DNA from: Edaphochlamys debaryana
Taxonomy: Eukaryota; Chlorophyta; Chlorophyceae; Chlamydomonadales
Length of the DNA stretch: 64,000 nucleotides
Assembly: GCA_016858145.1 (NCBI GenBank)
Contig: JAEHOE010000094.1
Location: forward strand, 372,001-436,000
Direction of reading: 5' to 3'
This document shows, in pieces, positions 54,741 through 64,000 of the stretch. The notes under the pieces were generated by a model. It was not told the DNA's origin. It saw nothing but the letters and a program-made list of their open reading frames with translations, and made no database searches. A program made the translations under genes and the position numbers. Within the stretch, counting starts at the first letter, position 1, and each line of letters begins with the position of its first letter.

Positions 54741-57700
54741 CCCCCCGAGCCGGGCGGGGTGGGGGCCAGGTACTCGGGGGCAGGGCCGCTGGGGACGGGC
54801 GGGGGGGGGGGTTCACAAGGGGGTGCGGGGTGCAGGGTAGGTGAGGGGGCTGGGAGGCGGTGAGGGCGCAGGAGGACGGAACGCGTGGTGGGTTGCGGAC
54901 AGACCCCTCCTGCGCTCTCCGCAAACATTTCATCATGTGTACGACATCGCTGCATGTGTACGGCACCGTCACATGTGTACGGCACCGACCCCCACCTGCG
55001 CACGTGATCCCAGTCGATGCCGGCGAAGAAGGGGTGAGCCATGAGCTCGGCCAGGTCCGTGGCACCTTAGGGGGGGGGGGGGGGTTAGGAGGGGGGGGGG
55101 AGGATGAGATTTAGGGACGGATTGGAGAGGGAAGGGAGAGGGGGAGCGGCAGCCAGGGAGCCCGGTGCGCACCGAGGTTCCGAGGGGGAGGCGGCGGGTG
55201 GTGAAGGCGGAACCAACTCGCTACCCGGTCGGATCACGGCATCAACAGCCCGTCTGGTCCGCATCCGGACTGCCGGCCCCCGTGCCGACATGAAGGCACC
55301 GCCTCGCGGTGTGTACGGCCACACAATCCCGTACAGTACGGCAGCCGCTCACCGATCCGGGCCGCCGGATTCGACGCCAGCAACCGCTCCGTCAGGTCCC
55401 GTGCGTCCGCCGGGTACTCGACCGCCGCCCCCTTGTCCGCCGCCCGCTTGGCGGCCGCCGCGCCGCCGCTGCCCCTCTCCCCCCCCTCCCCCTCCCCCTC
55501 CTCTCCCTCGGCCTCGGCCTCGCCTTCGCCTGCCGAGCAGTATACAGCCGGAATGGAGAGCAGGGTCCGGGCGGGTCGAGGGAAGGCGGGGTCAGGTAAG
55601 GTCGTAAGGAGGTTACGGGCACGCAAGCCGGTCCAAAGGTCGCGGTACGGTTCCCAACACAGAACGACCATGCATGCCCGATCGAGCGTGTACGGCCACA
55701 CGTGCACCACATGTACGACAGCACCTGGGTACGAGAAGTCCCGATCCGTGATCTTCTGCATGGTCAGGTACTCGGAGGCCGCCTTGAAGGGGGGCCGGCC
55801 TTTAGGGTTTAGGGGGGAGGGGAGAGGGGAGAGGGGAGAGGGGAGGGGGGGACGGAAAGAGTGGGGCGGTAAGCGGGGGAGGAAAGGTGCACCGTAGGCC
55901 TGCATTTCCATGGCCCCCATAGCGGCCCCCACACAGCACGCGGGCGCATTGCGCACCGCCCTCCCGCCTGCGCCCTCTCCCCCTGTGCACGCGGCCGCAC
56001 CACCATTCGGCGGTGGCCTCATCCGTGAAGTGCCCCCTCCCCATACACACACGCGCAAACGCAGGTGCATGCCTTGGCCGTCGCCTCATCCTTGCAGAAA
56101 TAGGTCAGCATTCCTTACGGTATGCCATAGTATACGTGTGTGTGATTATAGTCTAATCATAGGCGGGGCCGTGCGGCGTTCAGGCATGCAGGTGCGGGAA
56201 GGGCACGGCAGGGGGCAGCGGGCCGCCAGTGCCGCTTTGCTGCCCTCCAGGCCCAGTCGCTTTCTAGCTCCAACCAAACCAACAAGGAGGGGAGAAGCGG
56301 CACGCTAGGTGCGTCGCAAGCTCGGCCGCCGCCCGGGGTTGGGGGGCAGCGGACCGGCACGCAGACCACACGCCAGAGAGGCACAGCCTGTGCCCGTACG
56401 GCACGTACGGAGCGCGCCGGCGCTCCCAGACAGACTCAGGAGGGCCCAGGTGCTCACCGACGATCATCTGGTACAGCATGCATCCGAGCGCCCATAGATC
56501 CGCCGGGTACGACAGCGGTTGGTTTAGTAGTACCTCTGGCGAGACGTACTCGGCGGTGCCCACAAAGGACGTGGCCCTGTCAGGGGGGGCCAGGAGGGAG
56601 GGGCCAGGGGGGAGGGGGGGATGGGTTGGAGAGGGGGTTTGCCATGGGAGCACGGCAGTCAACCCTCTGTTCACCCCGCATTAAACCCCAACACGCCCTC
56701 CCCAACCCCGTGCCACCCCCCGCCCCCATCCCCATCGCCCTGCATCCCCCCACCCCCCTTGCCCACCCCCATCGCCACCATATCGGGTCACAAGTGGCCG
56801 CCAACCGTGGCCCCAACCCTGGACCCCCCCACCTCCCCCCCACACCTATTCTTGCCCGGCGGCTTCTCCACGTCGGGCAGGAACAGCGCCTTGGCCGAGC
56901 CAAAGTCAATGAGCTTCAGGTGGCCGTCCTTGGAGAGGAGCAGGTTCTCGGGCTTGAGGTCCCTTGGGGGGGGAGGGGGGGACCGGTAGAGGGAAGGGGG
57001 TTGACCGTTGACGGTTGGGAAAGCGGAGAAGAAAGGTTTGGGCGCGCGTGTGGCGGCAGCCAGGGAGCTGGGGAGGGAGGCGAAGGGTGTGGGGAAGAGG
57101 GCGGACGAGGGAAGAGTGGCACGTGGCCATGACCGCCCCTTCCTTGCCGGCCCCTTCGGCCGCTTCCTTGCCGACCCCTTCCTCCTCCCTTGAAACCAAA
57201 GGCTGTAACAGGTACTCCCACCCAGCTCGCTCTTCCCAGCCCACCCCTTCCGTCCCTCCCTTGCAAACCCTCTCACGTGTGGACCATTTAATCCCTCGCC
57301 AGGTACCTCAGTCCGCGACCCGCCCCTTGCTCGCCGGCCTGTTCCCCCCCTTCCACTCCCCCGGCCCTCTCCCAAGCCCAACCCCACCCAGCGCACCCCT
57401 ACCCAATCCACACACGCCAGGCCCCGCATCATCCCCCCGTTGTTCCCTCTCTCCAGCACCCACCACCACCGTCCCTGGTGCTCCCCCCTCACCATCGCAC
57501 CACCTGCACCGCCCCCCCTGCACCCACCCTGCCCCTATCCCTCCCCCCCTCCCCCCGTGGTGCGGCCCCTTGGGTCCAACCACGTGGTTGCTTTGTGTTG
57601 CCTGTCGCTCGGCCTCTCTCTCTTTCTGTTGCGTTGCGCACAGCCCAGTTGCGGTCAGCTGCATCCCCCTTCGTCGTCGTCCGGACATCGTTGCCCGGCC

Positions 57701-59209
57701 CCTGCGAGCACAGTACCCCCTCCCCCCGCTCCCCCCCCTCCCCCTCACCTGTGCACCACCTGCACCCCCCGCAGATACCGCAGTATAAGGACCACCTCTG
57801 CCGTATAGAAGCGTACGGCATCCATGGGCAGCGGCCCGCGCTGGTAGTGAGATGGGGAGAGAGGGGGGGCCGTGGGAGCGAGGGGACAAAGAGATCAGAA
57901 TGAAGCGTACGGCATCGTTGGGTAATAGCCGCCAGGCCCCTGACCCTGGCGCCTCCTTCTCCCAGCCAGCCCTCGCCTCGGCGCCCTGTGTCCCCTGCGT
58001 CCTATCTTCCCCCGTCGCTTCGCAGCTGCCACACTCCCCACAGGCCGCACCCGGCCCCGGCCCCGGCTCCCAACTCGGCACCCCTCCAGTCCTTGCCCAC
58101 CACGATCCCTCCCAAGATCCTCTCCTAACGCCCTTACCAAAGCCGCCTCTCCAACCCGCCATTGCTTGCCCTCACCCCCCGAACACAACTGAACACGTTC
58201 CCACATTCCCACGCCGCCCCAACCCCAACTCGTGCCCATACACGCATAGCCCTTGGCCTCCATCCCATCCCCCACCCCCCAGGGCCCCCACCCCCACCCC
58301 CACACACACACCCCACCCCACACTCACACCCCCCCCACACCCCACCCCACCTTGTTGATCTGCTCAAACAGCTCCCCACCGGCGCAGTACTCCATTCCCA
58401 TGTCTGGGGACAGGGGTAGAGGGGAGCAGGGACAGGGAGTGCGAGGAAGTGAAAGGATGACGGGTAGATGCTGACAGCGGGGTACCGGGCAGTGGGGCCA
58501 AGGTGGGATGAATGGGAGAAAGTTGAGGCACTGCAGAGCGGGGAGGAAAGGATGGCGAATGCATTGCACATGCCCCGCTGTCCAGGACCATGGATGTGCA
58601 ACGTCCACATCTTGGGGAGGAGGGACCCGGACGACACAAAGCAGCGTGGACCGCTGCACCACACCCGGGCACATTCCCTGGCCCACACGCAGCCCCATAC
58701 CGTGGCACTTACCCTGGCCAGCAGGCGCGGTACTTTCTTCGACAGACTTATGAACCCCCGATTCCCCACGCACCTCCCCTGGACCCCTCTGCCCGAGGCC
58801 CAGCCCTTGCCTCCCCCCCTCCCCTACCTGACAACCTCATTTCCCAGCCCTCCTCCTCGCACCACACCCCCCCAATCCCCCCTCCACAGTCTGGAGCCAA
58901 CCTACACAGGTTGTCCGGGTCCTGGAAGGTGAAGTGGAGCTTGGCGATGCCCGCATCGTCAAACTTGTCCAGGATTAACCGCTCGTTCTTGATGTATTCC
59001 ACCATCTTATTGCGCATGATGAGGTGTTTGTTCATCATCTTGATGGCATACTGCTTGCCGGTTGCCTTCTGACGGGCCAGGAACACGGTGGAGAAGCTGC
59101 CATCCCCGATGCGCCCCACGATGTCAAAGTCCCGGATGGTGAGGGTCACACGCGGCGCCCGGTAGCCCTCCTGCCGCTCCCGGTCGTGTAGCTCCGGCTC
59201 CGCAGACAT
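54674..59209 (-). CDS. PDK1: PDK1-like AGC protein kinase without PH domain
   Basis: Master kinase that phosphorylates the activation loop of other AGC kinases. Nine exons (58906-59209, 58351-58403, 57749-57840, 56846-56962, 56458-56576, 55725-55799, 55353-55529, 54996-55065, 54674-54788) join in frame to exactly 373 residues. Kinase elements in order: [14 protein letters not shown] glycine loop, YAIKMMNK lysine, [19 protein letters not shown] hinge region, [49 protein letters not shown] (activation loop with the Ser of PDK1, near Ser241 of the human protein), [66 protein letters not shown]. An acidic Glu/Gly repeat of about 35 residues interrupts the C-lobe. The protein ends soon after the kinase domain, so the PH domain of animal and flowering-plant PDK1 is absent. 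ATG at 59209 is the first in frame. Confidence 0.93.
55895..56330 (-). repeat. Dispersed repeat, copy in PDK1 intron 5
   Basis: Almost the whole intron 5 is reverse-complementary to 62700-63340. Long identical blocks include the stretch around GGTATGCCATAGTATACGTG (56120s), GATTATAGTCTAATCATAGG (56145s) and AACCAAACCAACAAGGAGGG (56270s). This copy is shorter: the other has an extra block of about 130 bp and an internal duplication. No ORF with element functions; probably a non-autonomous mobile element. Confidence 0.85.
57628..57725 (+). repeat. Dispersed direct repeat, copy 2 (PDK1 intron 3)
   Basis: Partner of 53566-53672. Starts CTTTCTGTTGCGTTGCGCAC and ends GCCCCTGCGAGCACAG. Confidence 0.8.
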
Positions 59210-59653
59210 GTTGCAGCCCACTTTCCTAGCCCTACACGCGCATTCCCGTGATAGCGAGAACGCGCGCAGGCCGACAGCTCTGGACTTAAAGGATTTCGGT
59301 GCTGCCTAAAATACGTAACGATCAATGTGCGGAGCTGGAGGTAACCGAGGAGGCAGGGCGACGCTCGGTGCGCCTGGGCATGCGGCACTGGCTCTTGCAC
59401 AAGAGTCCTTGTTTGGTGCAGGTTGCGAGTGAGAGTCTACGAGCGTTGTGAGTGTACTCTGCATGCTCATGAACGCTGTCTCGGAGGTGCTAAGCGACGA
59501 GATCGATTCGGGCACGCGCGGGAGACAAGCGGGGCGCCCCCATGGGGGCGGAAAAGGGCTGAGCCCCTCACCCATCTGCTACGCGACCCATTCCCCGTGG
59601 TAACCGTGGGCGCACTATACTCCGGGGAACGGGGAACGGGGATAACATCTGCC

Positions 59654-60001
59654 GCGTGGCGGCCGTGTGCCTCCTGCCCGCCTTCGCGGACAAGTACCCG
59701 GAGGCGAGGGTGTGGGTGGACGGGACGGGGGGCAAGGCGGGGTCGCCGGTGTGCTACCGCCTGGTCAAGCAGGGGCAGGTGCTGGCCATGGTGGAGCCGG
59801 TGTGAGCCCTCCACATATCTGCCCCGGAGTGTGTGTACCTGGTGAGGTGTAAGTCGTGGAGCATGTGGAGTTTCGGTCATTCGGTCAAGCCGAGCCTGAT
59901 GAAGTGTGGGACGGCACATGCCATGCCTTGTTCCCCGTGCAGATGCCCCCGGCCGCCGCCAGGATGATGGTTCGTCTCTTGCTGAATACCCCTGGTTCCT
60001 G
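59654..60001 (+). CDS. Possible terminal exon pair of an unrecognised gene
   Basis: At 59654-59799 one frame reads ICRVAAVCLLPAFADKYPEA then RVWVDGTGGKAGSPVCYRLV and KQGQVLAMVEP, which has normal protein composition unlike the surrounding frames. It runs into GTGTGAGC, a possible donor. An acceptor GTGCAG at 59940 would join either to MPPAAARMMVRLL..NTPGS stop or, with the GTGAGC donor at 59802, to a short tail. No upstream exon or family was recognised. It could be the end of a gene whose 5' exons I missed, or a gene fragment. It lies head-to-head with PDK1. Confidence 0.3.
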
Positions 60002-61334
60002 AAAGCTGGGCCTTACCGTACCCTCAAATGGTACGCGCGGGCAACTTCTACTCGTGTGCCTGGCACGGCCCGTGCCCCCATGCCCTTCGCTTCCTTGTTC
60101 TCCCCATCTATAATATTCCCGTAGCCAGCATGCCGCGCAACAGGTGTACAAGCCGAAACACCCCACGTCCCTAAAATGACTGGGTGTCCCTGACTCCTGT
60201 GATATTGGCTACAGCCTTCACGCTTCTGGGGCTCAGGTACGTGGCGCAGGCGACAATCTGCTAGCTCCAGCTCGCTTGTCAGCTCCAGCTGGCAGATGAG
60301 GAGGGCCGGTCCAGTAATGGGAGGGTACAGGAGCACGAGCTAGGGCCAGGAGATCTGCGCCAGCGCTGCAGACGGTTCAAGGACGGCTGGGTGCGGACGG
60401 CGGGGCGGGGATTAAGGGGATCACCCGAGCGAGGGTGCAGGAGAGGCGGCACAAGGGCCACAAAGCGCCAAGGGCAACGTCAAGACCACGTGCAAGAGGC
60501 ACAGGCATCACGGCTCGGATGTGCGAGGGCCAAGACTAAGTGCCGAAAGGGCTGGCAAGGACAGAGGGCGGACTTTGCAGGCTGGACTGAAGTGGGCTAG
60601 GCAGGGGCTGGGAGGCATCCTGAGGGCTGCACAGGATAGATCAAATAGCTGGGCTTCGGACGGAATAATGGACACCTGAGGTGACGACGGCTGCCCTCAT
60701 ATGGCGAAGTCAGCGTGCACCTCGGCTACCCAGGCCTCAGTTCAGCGAGACGAGCTCTGGAGCTGGCAACACAGCGCAGCTGACTTCCCCTGAAGCACCG
60801 ACGCCATCTGCCACCCTCGCATGCCACGACAGTGGCACGGCACATTAAAACAGGACTGCAAGCGCTTGCGTTACATCCGCCAGATACCACCTCGGATCGC
60901 CTCCCGGCCTCCCTTCGAGCATCCCGGCAACGTCATACGCAAGGACCATAGTCTTCAAGGCGCCGGGCTGATAGCAGCCCAAGGCAATAGCACTCGTCAG
61001 CGCCAGCGCCGACGCGCTCCAAAATTGGGCTCACTATGGACCCCGTTGTGGTCTCTTCTCAAGTATGCATGGCAACATCCGACCATGGCCATGGCCGCCT
61101 GAGCCTCAGCGCAGGCCCCCGCCGCATATTCGGTCACCCCACGGCATCAGCGCCGTGCGGGAAGACCTCCCACCGCTGCTGCCTACGTCCCATGTTCCGC
61201 CGGCCCGCCGCGCGCCGCTCCCGGCTCGGCCGCCCTGGCACTGCTGGGCGCGGGTCGCAAGCGCCAGCCCTCCTCAGTATCCCCCTGCCGCCGCAGTCGG
61301 CAGCACCACCGCCGCTGTAACTCCGGAAGAACAC
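60002..61334. other. Intergenic region downstream of AtpD
   Basis: No coding exon recognised. It should include the 3' UTR of the ATP synthase delta gene on its right side. Confidence 0.45.
60871..60875 (-). terminator. Candidate poly(A) signal for AtpD
   Basis: TTACA on + lies about 460 nt beyond the AtpD stop codon. Positional support only. Confidence 0.35.
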
Positions 61335-62422
61335 TTACGCCTGAGGAGAAAGGGAGCAGGAGCGGGGGGGAGGCGGAAGGCGTTAGAACCTCGAGTGTGT
61401 CAGGTGCGGGCGTTCGGGCGTGTGCGACTCCGTGCCGAGCGCACGTGTGACCCTCGCCCGACTTGTGTTCCGCCCGATTTGGGTGCAGTCGCGCCCCCTC
61501 CTATAAACCACCGGGAAGCCCCTGCGGCCCCTCCGCGACCCAGGGAACCCGTCGCGCCGCCCATCGAGAATCCGTGCCAGACGATCGGTCGCGGCACGCT
61601 GTGCCACACCCTCCGCGCAAGCCCGCAGTGAATCCACGCACCAGCTTGGCGGTCATCTCCTTGGTCAGCGACTCGGTCACGCGCTCAATCTGAGTGCGGA
61701 CCGACAGGTCAATCTGGCTGCTGCCATACTCCACAATGAAGCCGGCCAGCAGGCTGGAGTCGATCACGGGCTTGAGCTTGATGTTCTTGCTGCCGGTGAG
61801 CTCCTGCGACCACAATTGCGACCGAATTCGTGAAGCGGCCCCACCAAGCGCCGCGGCGTCCCAGCGCAGCGCTGAGCTCATGAGCCACCCAAAGTCCCCT
61901 TAAGCCCATCATTCGGGTCTGCGGGCGCACCTGCAGCTTCTTGGCGATGAGGAACTGCTGCTCCTGCTCCAGCTTCACAGCCGAGCGGAGAGTGGCCACC
62001 TGGGTGTCAGTCATGCTGCAGTAGAGGTCCTCGAAGACCTCGCAAATCTCCGGCACCAGGGAGAGGCGGTCCTTCTCCACCAGCAGGTTCAGCCAGTTGA
62101 TGGTGTATTGCTGGAAGCCCGCGTCCTTGGCGATCTTAGCCAGCACGGCCTTCTTCTTCTGGCCCTCCACAACGGGGTTCATGATCAGCTCGGCGAGCTT
62201 CTTGTTCTCCTTCATCAGCGCGGCGACGGTGTCCACATCGGCGTGCACGGCCTCCAGCTTGCCCTTCTCGTCGGCAAGCTCCACCAGGGCCTTAGCATAC
62301 GACTCGCTGACCTCGTTCTTGCGGGCCATCACCACGACGGCGCCGCGGCGGGCAGCCCTCGGCGCGGCGCGAGCCGACGCCTTGAAGGCGCGCTGGCCCA
62401 CAACGGACTTGGCGGTCAGCAT
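61335..62422 (-). CDS. ATPD: Chloroplast ATP synthase delta subunit (CF1 delta), nuclear-encoded
   Basis: Peripheral-stalk subunit joining CF1 to CFo in the thylakoid ATP synthase. Exons 61931-62422, 61642-61803 and 61335-61340 join to 219 residues. Residues 1 to ~32 (MLTAKSVVGQRAFKASARAA, then PRAARRGAVVVM) are an Ala/Arg/Ser-rich chloroplast transit peptide of algal type, with cleavage probably before ARKNEVSESYAKAL. Family features: SYAKALVELADEKGKLEAV, FQQYTINWLNLLVEKDRLSLV, AVKLEQEQQFLIAKKLQ, and the C-terminal KPVIDSSLLAGFIVEYGSSQ and IDLSVRTQIERVTESLTKEM then TAKL. The final exon is only GCG TAA (Ala-stop) after a CTCCTCAG acceptor; reading through the intron instead would add an implausible Arg/Gly-rich tail. 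Length fits the family. Confidence 0.94.
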
Positions 62423-62699
62423 GGTTGCTAGGTAGGTGCTCGGCGCGTAAGGCGACCGAGGGCGGCAAGCGCGGGGTAGGGCAGGCGCAAGCAAAAGCAC
62501 CGGTCTTCTCTTGGCCGGCCGGCTGAGACCCCCCCGCCGTACAGGATAGAATTGGCTTTGGCGTCTTTTGGGAGCACCCTCGCCCCTACCCAGCCCATTC
62601 GCTAGCCTTAACAAACGCTTCTTTGAAGCGTAACAGCGATCAGACGCCTGCCCACACCGCCGAGTACCTGCGGCACCGCCGCTCGCGATTCCTGTTTTG
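62423..62699. promoter_or_regulatory. Promoter and 5' UTR region of AtpD
   Basis: Sequence directly upstream of the AtpD start, bounded by the dispersed repeat at about 62700. No named light-responsive or TATA element could be supported by eye. Confidence 0.4.
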
Positions 62700-63340
62700 C
62701 GACGGCGGCCGAGCTTGCGACGCCCCTAGCGTGCCGCTTCTCCCCTCCTTGTTGGTTTGGTTGGAGCTAGAAAGCGACTGGGCCTGGAGGGCAGCAAAGC
62801 GGCGCTGGCGGCTCCCTCGGCATGCGATGCGCCCTCGCGAGTTGGCCTACCCTTAAAGCCCCGCTGTGTTGCTGGATGTGAGGTCACCACTGCTATGCCC
62901 CCTGGCCAGCGCATTCCATTCCCTCTGTGTCCCCCTGTGTGTGCCGGTCTCCCCGCTGCCCCCTGCCGTGCCCTTCCCGCACCTGCATGCCTGAACGCCG
63001 CACGGCCCCGCCTATGATTAGACTATAATCACACACACGTATACTATGGCATACCGTAAGGAATGCTGACCTATTTCTGCAAAAATGAGGCGACGGCTGA
63101 TGCACGCACCTGCGCATGTATGGGGGAAGGGGGCACTTCACAGATGAAGCCACCGCTGAGTGCAGGGCGCGTGCATTTGGGGAGAGGGCGCGGGCGGGAG
63201 GCCAGGCGAAGGGAGGTGCGCACGCAGGCCTGCGCTGCAGCACGGTACGGACGAGGGCGCAGGCGGGAGGGTGGTGCGCAGTGCGCACGCGAGCTGCGGG
63301 CCGCGGCTGGGGGCCGCGTTGGAGGCCTTGGAGATGTGGG
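62700..63340 (+). repeat. Dispersed repeat, longer copy upstream of AtpD
   Basis: Reverse-complementary counterpart of 55895-56330. It begins in GGCGGCCGAGCTTGCGACGC and includes GATTAGACTATAATCACACA and GGCATACCGTAAGGAATGCT. Two differences from the other copy: an additional block at about 62820-62945 and a duplicated GGGCGC(A/G)GGCGGGAGG segment around 63185-63270. No coding capacity recognised. Confidence 0.85.
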
Positions 63341-64000
63341 CAAGGACCTACCCCCAACAAGGCGCCTCGCGCTACGTTGATGTCTTCTACCTACCCCCAG
63401 GTCGAGACACAGGCACACAGCGGGTGCCCCGTCTGCTTCCTGCCCTTGCCTGATTCCTGTACTATGTCACCGCGGGGCTTGGGACTGCAGTACGCTGGCT
63501 GTCAGTCACATCATACCAGAATTGCCTGATGCGCTGCTACGGTTGGTGCCCTGTGCATCCTCAAAGCCCTGCCCTGTTGCATTGGACCGGGCCCAGTCTG
63601 ACCGTAATGTAGCTATGGAGCCGCCCTCAGGGCCCGGATATGGCAACATGCTTGAGTGTGCGCATGACGTACACGCCAAGCGAGCGCACTGGGCTGTTGT
63701 GGCTGGCCGGTACGGCCTGCGCTGTGTCCCCTGGGGGCCAAGGGGGCGTGGGCCGGCGCATGCAGAACACAAAAGCTCGGCCGCTCAGCACGATGCCCGC
63801 GCCCCACGTGGCTTCTGAGCATGACGCGTCTGACCGTCAGCACCCACCGATCCACCAGGCCAGCACGTGGATCACGCGGCATGTCTGCCCCAGGCTGTGC
63901 AGGCGGTCAGGACGGGTCAAAGAAATGTGCAGCTAGCCGGGTCTGGCCCACCAGCCGGATGCGACGAGTCAGGACGGGTGACTGGCACCGCACGGTTCTA
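63341..64000. other. Right end of the window, nothing recognised
   Basis: No exon, RNA gene or clear repeat supported, except a GTGCAGCTAGCC near 63927 shared with the inverted-repeat arm at 35029-35040. Confidence 0.4.

Noticed and set aside
1..64000. CRISPR array, operons, Shine-Dalgarno sites, tRNA or rRNA genes
   Set aside because: None seen. The tandem repeats present are coding minisatellites, microsatellites or junction duplications, and the genes are spliced eukaryotic genes.

Overview
The window looks like nuclear DNA of a volvocine green alga (Chlamydomonas/Volvox type). The reasons are very high GC, intron-dense genes with GTGAG/GTGGG donors and C-rich acceptors, candidate TGTAA poly(A) signals, a (Ser-Pro7)n cell-wall glycoprotein gene, a nuclear gene for the chloroplast ATP synthase delta subunit, and a receptor cyclase of an algal type. 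Nothing looks prokaryotic or organellar. Exon boundaries were read by hand from splice sites and reading frame; most are exact, some may be off by 1-2 bases.

Layout. 1-4159 (+): hydroxyproline-rich extracellular glycoprotein, 5' end outside the window. 5116-7066 (-): ankyrin-like repeat protein, 5' exon unresolved. 7746-10073 (-): ribosomal protein eL28. 10677-11024 (+): unrecognised small ORF. 12008-25032 (-): a very large receptor nucleotide cyclase with signal peptide, solute-binding-protein-like ectodomain, one membrane helix and two class III cyclase modules. 26224-28559 (-): SPIRAL1-type microtubule protein with a SAP-like N-terminus and three SPIRAL1 repeats. 29258-32943 (+): MEF2-like MADS-box factor. 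32944-36030: gene-poor. 36031-40711 (-): RMD5/RMND5 homologue, the RING subunit of the GID/CTLH ubiquitin ligase, divergent (213 bp) from 40925-52480 (+): Hsp100/ClpB-like chaperone with an N-terminal membrane helix. 54674-59209 (-): PDK1-like AGC kinase without a PH domain. 59654-60001 (+): possible exon pair. 61335-62422 (-): chloroplast ATP synthase delta subunit.

The genes do not form a pathway. The cyclase, PDK1 and MADS genes are signalling or regulation, RMD5 and ClpB are proteostasis, and eL28 and AtpD are housekeeping.

The most striking structural feature is in the introns. In ClpB, RMD5, the cyclase and the 3' end of PDK1, many introns carry one or two decayed copies ('echoes') of the neighbouring exon edge, usually with the splice site included, about 80-155 bp from the true edge. 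Several of these introns also share a short core resembling GTGTGTTTCG or its complement, and one exon is flanked by a perfect 34-bp inverted repeat. This suggests repeated local duplication across exon-intron junctions, or an introner-like process, in this lineage. A dispersed non-autonomous repeat also occurs in inverted orientation in a PDK1 intron and upstream of AtpD.
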